Source: Stenotrophomonas hibiscicola ATCC 19867
GTDB lineage: Bacteria > Pseudomonadota > Gammaproteobacteria > Xanthomonadales > Xanthomonadaceae
Length of the DNA: 64,000 nt
NCBI RefSeq assembly: GCF_000382065.1
Contig: NZ_KB907498.1
Span: 874,714-938,713, forward strand
Direction: 5' to 3'
Part shown: piece by piece, positions 1 through 9,000 of the stretch
Numbering within the stretch: position 1 is the first letter of the stretch
Layout of the letters: the number at the start of each line of letters is the position of its first letter
Translations under genes and position numbers: made by a program
Notes under the pieces: model-generated
What the model saw: only the letters and a program-made list of their open reading frames with translations
Database searches by the model: none
What the model was told of the DNA's origin: nothing

Positions 1-3000
1 CGCGCCATCACCGCACTGTAGACATCGAAGGCATTGCCGCCCACCGCGAAGCGATTGCGGCTGGCCACATCGGTGTCACCCGAGGCGTGCTGCCAGCCGA
101 GGCCGACCGTCAGCTGTGCCGGGAAGCGCTCGCCGCTGCCCACGTCCCAGCGCCCACGCACGCCCACGGTGCTGACATTGAGCGTGTCCTTGCCGCCTTC
201 CAGCGCCAGCGCAGCAGTGCCGCCCTGCTCCACTGCGCGATCGCTGTCGACCCAGTGCTTGGTGAACTGCACGTACGGCTGCAGCTGGGTCCTGCCATGG
301 GACCAGGTCCAGCTGCCCTCCACCTGCGCGATGGTCACATCCGAGTCCTGGCGGCTGTACAGGGTCTGGCCCAGCAGCGGCACCTCACGCGTGGTGCGCG
401 TGCGGTAGTCGCCGCGCGATACGCTGCCACCGACCGCGAAACCGTTGTTCCACTGGCCCTGTGCATACAGGCCGAACGTGTGGCCACGCAGGCGGGCCCG
501 CGAACTGCGATCGTACAGGCGCGTATCCAGCCGCTCGTTGCCTGCGGCCGCACCCAGCACCACGTGCTCGCCCAGCTGCCAGTCCACGCCCGCCATCAGC
601 GCATTGCGGTTGGAGCGGATGTCATCGCCGTTGCCGTCACCGTCCTGGCGGAACACCTTGCCACTCCCGGCCAGCCAGGCCGAGGCTCGCTCACCACGCA
701 CGGTCGGCAGCTCACTGCCCAGGCGCTGGCGGATACCCTCCTCCAGGTAGTTGTCGTACAGCAGCACCGCGCGGCTGGCCGCATGCACTTCACCCGAAAG
801 CTGGTCGAACGCCGCGCGCGCAGTGCCCGCGTCATACATCAGCAGGGTGTTGTACAGGCCCAGCGCCGGGCCGCTCTGCGGCAGGCTGTCCAGCGCTGCG
901 GCAGTGTTGTACTGGTTGCGCGTCGTCGCTGCGGTGGTGAATGCTGCGGTCTGCGCCACGTCTATCTGCAGGTTGGCGGTGTTGGCGGTATAGACCGGCG
1001 TGATCGTCAGGAAGGCCGACGGCGAGGTTGCCGAAGCGAACTGCCCGCTCACGCCACCACCTGCATTGACCACCGTGTACTGCTGGCCCTGCTGGTAGCT
1101 GGTGCTCGGCGAAATGGTGTTCACCCGCACCGTGCTGCCACCCACGTTTGCACTACCGCCCACCTGCACCGTGTCGCTGCCGGTGGCACCCAGGTCGATG
1201 CCCAGCGTGCTGCCCGGCGACAGGGTCAGATTGCCGCCCACCGTAATGGTGCCGGCGCCATTGCCCGCACCGCCGCTGTTGCCTGGACCATTGCCCGGCG
1301 AGAGCACGCCGCCGCTGGACACCGTCACGCCACCGCCGGCCCCCCCGATGGTGCCGGTTCCGGACAGCGTGGTGCCGCTGCCGATCGTCCACTGGCCACC
1401 GATATTGCCGGTGACATTCAGGCCACCGCCGGTGACCTGGCCGGTGCCGCTGAAGCCGCCGCTGTTGCCGCCCAGGTTCAGGCCGCCCGGGCCTGCCTGC
1501 ACGATGCTGCCACCACCGCTGATGGTGCCGCCCAGCGTGGTGGTGCCGCCGGTGTTGATGACCAGGCCACCATTGTTGGTGATATTGCCGGTGATCGAGC
1601 CGCTGGCGCCGCCATTGCCGACCTGCACGGTGCCGCCGGCATTGATGGTGGTGCCGCCGGTGTAGGTGTTGTTGCCGGTCAGGGTGACCGTTCCGGTGCC
1701 GGCCTGGGTCAGGCCACCGTTGCCGCTGATGGTGCCGCCCACCGTGGTGTTGCCGCCGACGTTGAACACCAGGCTGCCGTTGTTGGCAACGTTGCCGGTG
1801 ATCGCACCGCTCGCGCCACCGTTGCCGACCTGCAGCGTGCCGCCGGTGTTGATGGTGGTGCCGCCGGTATAGGTGTTGTTACCGGTCAGGACCACGGTGC
1901 CGGTGCCGGCCTGGGTCAGGCCGCCGCTGCCGCTGATGGCACCGCCGACGGTGGTGTTGCCACCCACGTTGAACACCAGGCTGCCGTTGTTGACGACGCT
2001 GCCGCCGATGGCACCGGTCGCCCCGCCATTGCCGACCTGCAGGGTGCCACCGGCATTGATGGTGGTCTGGCCGGTATAGGTGTTGTTGCCGTTCAGGGTC
2101 AGCGTGCCGCTGCCGGCCTGGGTCAGGCCGCCACTGCCACTGATGGTGCCATTCAGCGTGGTATTGCCCGCCACATTGGAGAGCAGCGTGCCATTGTTGG
2201 TGACGTCGCCGACGATCGAGCCCGTCGCACCGCCGTTGCCCAGCTGCAGCGTACCGCCGGCGTTGATGGTGGTACCGCCGGTATAGGTGTTGGTACCGGT
2301 CAGCAGCAACGTCCCGCTGCCGGCCTGGGTCAGGCCGCCGCTGCCGCTGATGGTGCCGCCCAGCGCGGTGTTGCCGCCCACGTTGGAGATCAACGCGCCA
2401 TCGTTGGTGATGTCGCCAGCGATGGAGCCGGTTGCCCCGCCGTTGCCGACCTGCAGCGTGCCACCGGCATTGATGGTGGTGCCGCCGGTGTAGGTGTTGT
2501 TGCCAACCAGGGTCAACACGCCAGCGCCGGCCTGGATCAGCGTGCCACTGCCACTGATCGCGCCATCGACTGTGGTGTTGCCACCGACGTTGAACACCAG
2601 GCTGCCGTTGTTGGCAACGTTGCCGGTGATCGCGCCGGTCGCACCGCCATTGCCCACCTGCAGCGTGCCACCGGCATTGATGGTGGTGCCGCCGGTATAG
2701 GTGTTGTTGCCGGTCAGGGTCAGCGTGCCGCTGCCGGCCTGGGTCAGGCCACCGGCGCCGCTGATGGTGCCGCCCAGCGTGGTGTTGCCGGCCACGTTGG
2801 ATACCAGCGCACCGTTGTTGGTGATGTCACCCACGATCGCGCCGGTTGCACCGCCGTTGCCCACCTGCAATGTGCCACCGGCATTGATGGTGGTACCGCC
2901 TGTGTAGGTGTTGTTGCCGGTCAGCACCAGCGTACCGCTGCCGGCCTGGGTCAGGCTGCCACTGCCGCTGACCACACCGCCCACGGTTGCCGTGGTGCCG

Positions 3001-6000
3001 AGGTTGTAGACCAGGCTGCCGTCGTTGGTGATGTCGCCCAGCACCGAGCCGGTGCTGCCACCGTTGCCGATCTGCAGCGTGCTGCCACCGTTGATGGTGG
3101 TGCCACCGGTGTAGGTGTTGTCACCGCTCAGGGTCAGCGTGCCGGTACCACTCTGCACCAGGCCACCGGTGCCGCCGATCACGCCGGCGAACGTGGTGCT
3201 GGCGTTGTTGCCGCCGGTGGTCAGCGTTGCACCGCCCAGCGCCACCGTACTGCCGGTAACACCAGCCAGGCCACCGATGCTCTGGTTGCCACCGGCACTG
3301 ATGTCCAGCGTACCGGTGCCGGCCAGGTTCACCGTGCTGGCGTCGGACAGGCTGCCGCCCGCGCCCACCGCCAGCGTGCCGCTGTTGATGGTGGTGGTGC
3401 CGGTGTAGCTGCTGGCGCCGGCCAGGGTCAGCGTGGCCGCACCGTCCTTGGTCAGGCCGCCTGCACCGGAGACCGCACCGGCCAGCGTCAGGTCGTTGTT
3501 GCCCAGCACATCAAGCGTGGCACCGGCGCCGAGTGCAACGTTGTTGGCCAGGGTCACCGCCGCGTTGGCATCCAGCGAACCGTTCCCGGCCACGTTCAAC
3601 GCACCCGTACCGAGCGCGGCATTGTTGCCGACCACCAGCCCGCCGGCATTGAGGGTGACGCCGCCGCTGAAGGTGTTCGCACCGCCCAGCGTCTGCACGC
3701 CAGCGCCGTCCTTGATCAGCGCTCCCGTGCCGCCGATGGTGCCGTCGAACGTGGTGTTGCCGACGCCGCCGAGAGTCAGCGTGTTGCCACCCAGCGCCAC
3801 ACTCGAACCCGCCACGCCCGCCAGCGAGCCGATGCTCTGGTTGCCGCCTGCGGAGATATCGAACGCGGTACCCGCATTGGCGAGGGTGACCGCACCGGTC
3901 GCCGCCAAGCTGCCGCCGGCACCGATCGCCAGCGTGCCGGCACTGATGGTGGTGCCGCCGGTGAAGGTGTTGGTACCGGTCAGGGTTTCGGTGCCGGTGC
4001 CTTCCTTGATCAGGCCGCCGGTGCCGGCAATCGAACCACCGAACGTGCCGTTGCTGGCATCACCGATGGTCAGCGTGTTCGCGCCCAGATTCACCGTACC
4101 GTTGCCGATCAGCGTGCCGAACACCTGCGTACCCGCACCGGCCGACAGATCGAAGGTCGCGCCGGTGGCCAGGTTGACGGTGCCACTGGCAAGCAGGCTC
4201 GCGCCCGCGCCCAGCGCCAGCGTACCGGCGTTGATGTTGGTGCCACCGGAATAGGTGTTGGTGCCGTTCAAGGTCAGTGTGGCCAGGCCCTCCTTGGTGA
4301 GGAACCCGGTGCCGCTGAGATTGCCGTTGAGTGTCAGATCGTTGCTGCCCAGCACGGTCAGGCCGGCATTGAGAACGAAGTTGTTGCCCAGCGTGATCGC
4401 GCTGTTGGAATCGAGCGAGGCATTGCCACCCACGGTCACCGTACCCGTGCCAAGCGCGGAATTGTTGCCGACCACCAGGCCACCGGCGTTGAGCGTGACG
4501 CCACCGCTGAAGGCATTGGCACCATTCAGCGTCTGCACGCCGGCGCCGTTCTTGATCAGGCCGCCACTGCCGCTGATCACGCCGTTGTAGGTGCTGTCGG
4601 CGACGCCGCCGAGGGTCAGCGCGTTGCCGCCCAGCGCCACTGTGCTGCCGGCCACGCCGGCCAGCGAACCAATGCTCTGGCTGCCACCGCCGGAGATGTC
4701 CAGCGTGCCGGCACCGGCCAGATTCACCGCGCCGGTGGACGCCAGGCTGCCTCCGGCACCGATGGCCAGCGTGCCGTTGTTGATGGTGGTGCCGCCGGAA
4801 TAGGTGTTGGCACCGGTCAGGGTCACCGTGGCTGCGCCGTCCTTCACCAGACCACCGGCACCGCTGATGATGCCGTCCAGGGTCAGCCCATTGCTGCCGA
4901 GCAGGGTGAGGTTGTTGCCGGCAGAGAGGTTGATGGCGTTGCCGAGGGTGACTGCCAGGCTGCTGTCCAGCGTCGCGTCGGCCCCCACGTCCAGCGCCCC
5001 CGTACCCAGCGCGCTGTTGTTGCCGACCACCAGGCCGCCACCGTTCAAGGCCAGACCACCACTGAACAGGTTGGCGCCGCCCAGGGTGAGGATACCCACG
5101 CCGTTCTTGACCAGCGCACCGGTGCCGGAAATCGAACCGTCGAAGGTGCTGCTGTCGGCGCCGCCGAGGATCAGCGAGTTGGCGCCGAGGCTGACCAGGG
5201 AGCCGGTCACGCCAGACAGTGAACCAATCGTCTGGTTGGCACCGGAACCCGAAATGTCGAAGCCCGCGCCGGCGGCGGCGACGTTCACCGCTCCGGACGA
5301 GGACAGACTGCCGCCGAGACCGATCGCCAGCGTGCCGCCGTTGATGGTGGTGCCGCCGGTGTAGGTATTGGTGCCGGTCAGTGTCTCGATACCGCTACCG
5401 ACCTTGGTCAGGCTACCGGTGCCGGCGATCGAACCGCTGAAGGTGCCGTTGGCGGCGCTGCCCACTTCGATGTTGTTGGCGCCCAGGTTGACCGTGCCGT
5501 TGCCAACCAGCGTGCCGAACACCTGCGTGCCGTTGCCGGCCGACAGGTCCAGCGTGGCGCCGGTGGCGAGATTGACGGTGCCGCTTGCGGCCAGGCTGGC
5601 CCCGGCGCCGAGTGCCAGCGTGCCGGCGTTGACGTTGGTACCGCCGGTGTAGGTGTTGGCGCCGTTCAAGGTCAGCATCGCAGTGCCGTTCTTGGTCAGG
5701 CTGCCGGCACCGGAGAGCACACCGTTGAGGGTAAGCGCGCTGGTGCCCAGCACCGTCAGCCCGGCGTTGAGCACCACGTTGTTGGCCAGCGTCGCCAGCG
5801 CGGTGGTATCCAGCGTGGTCGCCCCACCGACGGTGAGCACGCCGGTACCCAGCGCGGCATCATTGCCGAGCACCAGGCCGCCGGCATCGAGCGAGACGCC
5901 GCCGCCGAAGGTATTGGCACCGGACAGGGTCTGCACCCCGGCGCCGACCTTCACCAGCCCGCCACCACCACTGATCACGCCATCGAAGGCCCCGTTGGTC

Positions 6001-9000
6001 GCGGTGCCGAATGTCAGCGAATTGCCCCCCAGCGCCAGTGTGGTTCCGAGCACGCCGTTGAGCGCACCGATGGTCTGGTTGCCGGTCGCGCCGGAGATAT
6101 CGAAGCCCGCGCCGGCATTACCGAGCGTGAGGTCGCCAGCGGCAGCCAGACTGCCCCCCACGCCCAGCGCCAGCGTGCCGGCGTTGATGGTGGTGCCACC
6201 GCTGTAAGTGTTGGCGCCGTCCAGTGTCAGCGTGGCGGTGCCGTTCTTGATCAGGCTGCCATTGCCGGACACGATGCCGCCCAGGGTCAGCGCATTGCTG
6301 CCCGCTACGGTCAGCGCCACGCCCGAGCCAAGGTTCACCGCGTTGCCCAGCGTCACCGCGGTGCCGGCATCCAGCGAAGCACTGTTGTTCACCGCCAGCG
6401 TGCCGGAACCCAGCGCCCCGTTGGCGCCCACCACCAGGCTGCCGCCGTTCAAGGTCAGGCCGCCATCGAACGTGTTGGTGTTGTTGAGCGTCAGCAGACC
6501 CGTACCGTTCTTGACCAGGCTGCCGTTGCCAGCCACCACGCCGCCGAGGGTGACATCATTGGTGCCGCCCAGCGTCAGTTGCGTACCGGCACCAAAGTTC
6601 ACCGCGTTGGCCAGGTTCAGCGCCACGGTACTGTCCAGCGTGGTGGTGCCACCGATGCCCAGCGGACCCGTGCCGAGCGCACTGGCGTCGCCGAGAATCA
6701 GGCCGCCCGCGTTGAGCGCAAGGCCACCGCTGAACGTGTTGGCGCCGGACAGCGTCTGCACGCCCGTACCGGTCTTGATCAGGCCACCGGTACCGTCGAT
6801 CACGCCGGCAAAACTGCCATCGGCGGCACCGCCGAAGGTGAGTGACTGCGCGCCAAGCAGCAGCTGGCTGCCTGCCACGCCGTTCAGCGCGCCGATGGTC
6901 TGCGCTGCACCCGCTGCGGAGATGTCCAGTGCCGCACCGGCGCCCGCAAGATCCACTGCACCGGTTGCGGCAAGACTGCCGCCCGCTCCCAGCGCCAGCG
7001 TGCCTGCGTTGATGGTCGTGCCACCGTTGTAGGTATTGGCGCCAGACAACGTCAGCCGCGCCGTACCGTCCTTGATCAGCCCGCCAACACCGAATACCGG
7101 GCCGGCGAGCGTCAGGTCATTGCTGCCCAGCACCGTGAGGTTGGCGCCGGCGGCGAGGCCTATGTTGTTGGTCACGGTGAGCGCCGATGCTGCATCCAGC
7201 GAAGCGTTGCCGACCACGTCCAGCTGGCCGGTACCCAATGCCTGCGCATTGCCCAGCTGCAGCAGGCCCGCGTTGAGGCCAACACCCCCGCTGAAGGTGT
7301 TGGCTCCGTTCAACGCCAGTGTCGCCGCACCGTTCTTGACCAGGCCGCCAGTGCCGCTGATGACACCGCCCAGCGACACGTCCTGGCTGCCCAGCAGATC
7401 CAGCACCGCGCCTGCACCGAGGTTGACGTCGTTGGCGAGATTCAGGGCCACCGAACTGTCCAGCGTGGTATCGGTCCCCACCGACAATGCACCGGTGCCC
7501 AGCGCGCCGGCATTGCCCAGCAGCAGGCCGCCGCCGTTGACGGTCAGCCCCCCACCGAAGCTGTTGGCGCCATTGAGGGTCAAGGTGGTGGCACCGTTCT
7601 TCACCAGCCTGCCCGCACCGGACACCACCCCACCCAGCGTGATCGCCTGCGAACCCGGCAGCGACAACGCGGCGCCTGCACCCAGTGCCACGTTGTTGCT
7701 CAGGTTCAGCGGCGCACTGCCGTCGAGCGAGACGTTGCCACCGATGCCCAGTGTCCCCGTACCGAGCGCGCCGCTGTTGCCCAGCAGCAGGCTGCCCGCG
7801 TTTGCGTTCAGTCCACCGCTGAAGGTGTTGGTTCCGTTCAAGGTCAGTGTCGAGGCGCCGTTCTTGACCAGGCTGCCGGTGCCCGTGATGTTGCCGACCA
7901 GGGCCAGGTTCTGGCTACCCGGCAGGGTCAGGGCCGCGCCGAGGTTGATCGCACTGCCCAGGTTCAACGCTGCCGTGGCATCCAGCGACCCGTTGCCACT
8001 GACCGTCAGCGCGCCGCTTCCCAGCGCACCGGCGTTGCCCAGCACCAGCCCACCGGCCGCAAGATTCACCCCACCGCTGAAGGTATTGGCACCGGTCAGC
8101 GTCTGCACGCCGGTACCCTGCTTGATCAGCCCACCGGTGCCGCCGATCACGCCGGCGAAGGTCTGGTTGGTGGCATCACCGAAGGTGAGCGTGCTGCTGC
8201 CCAGCGTCACCGTGCTGCCGGCAATACCGGACAGCGCGCCGATGGTCTGGTTGCCGCCGAGCGAGATGTCCAGGTCCGCGCCAACGCCGGTCAGGCTGAC
8301 CGCACCGCCGGCGGCCAGGCTTCCGCCGCTGCCCACCGCAACCTTGCCGGCATTGATCGCCAGGCCGCCGATGAAGGTATTTGCGCCACCCAGCGTAAGC
8401 GTGGCCGCACCGTTCTTGACCAGGCTGCCGGTGCCACCGATGGCGCCGCCCAGCGTCAATGCATTGCTGCCCAGTACATTCAGCAGGCCACCTGCGCCGA
8501 GGTTGATGCCGTTGCCCACGCTCAGCGCCGCGCTGGCATCGAGCGTTGTCGGACCGCCGACATTCAGCGCGCCGGTTCCGAGCGCGCCGGCATTGCCCAG
8601 GACCAAGCCACCGGCATTGAGCGCCAGCCCACCACCAAAGGTATTTGCACCGTTGAGCGTCAGCGTGGTCGCACCACTCTTGACCAGGCTGCCGGTGCCA
8701 CCGATCACGCCGTTGAACGTCAACGCCTGGTTGCCGAGCAGATTGAGGCTGGCACCCGAACCGAGGTTGACCGCGTTGCCCAGTGCAAGCGCCCCCGTGG
8801 TTCCATCGAGCGTCACGTCGCCGCCGACACTGAGCGCACCGCTGCCCAGCGCAGCAGCATTGCCCAGCAGCAGGCCGCCGCCGTTGAGTGCCACGCCGCC
8901 ACTGAGGTTGTTCACGCCCGACAAGGTCTGCACGCCGGTGCCCAGCTTGACCAGGCCACCCGTGCCTGCGGCGAACGTGCCGCTGTAGCTGGTATCGCCC

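Noticed and set aside
1459-3114. CRISPR-like array because of regular spacing
   Set aside because: The 207-bp period has no short repeat/unique spacer split and encodes a continuous protein.
87-5222. Plus-strand open frame of 1711 codons
   Set aside because: It lies antisense to the autotransporter repeats. Its periodic Ala/Gly/Val/Gln sequence mirrors the repeat unit, and the minus frame has signal peptide, PATR repeats and barrel.
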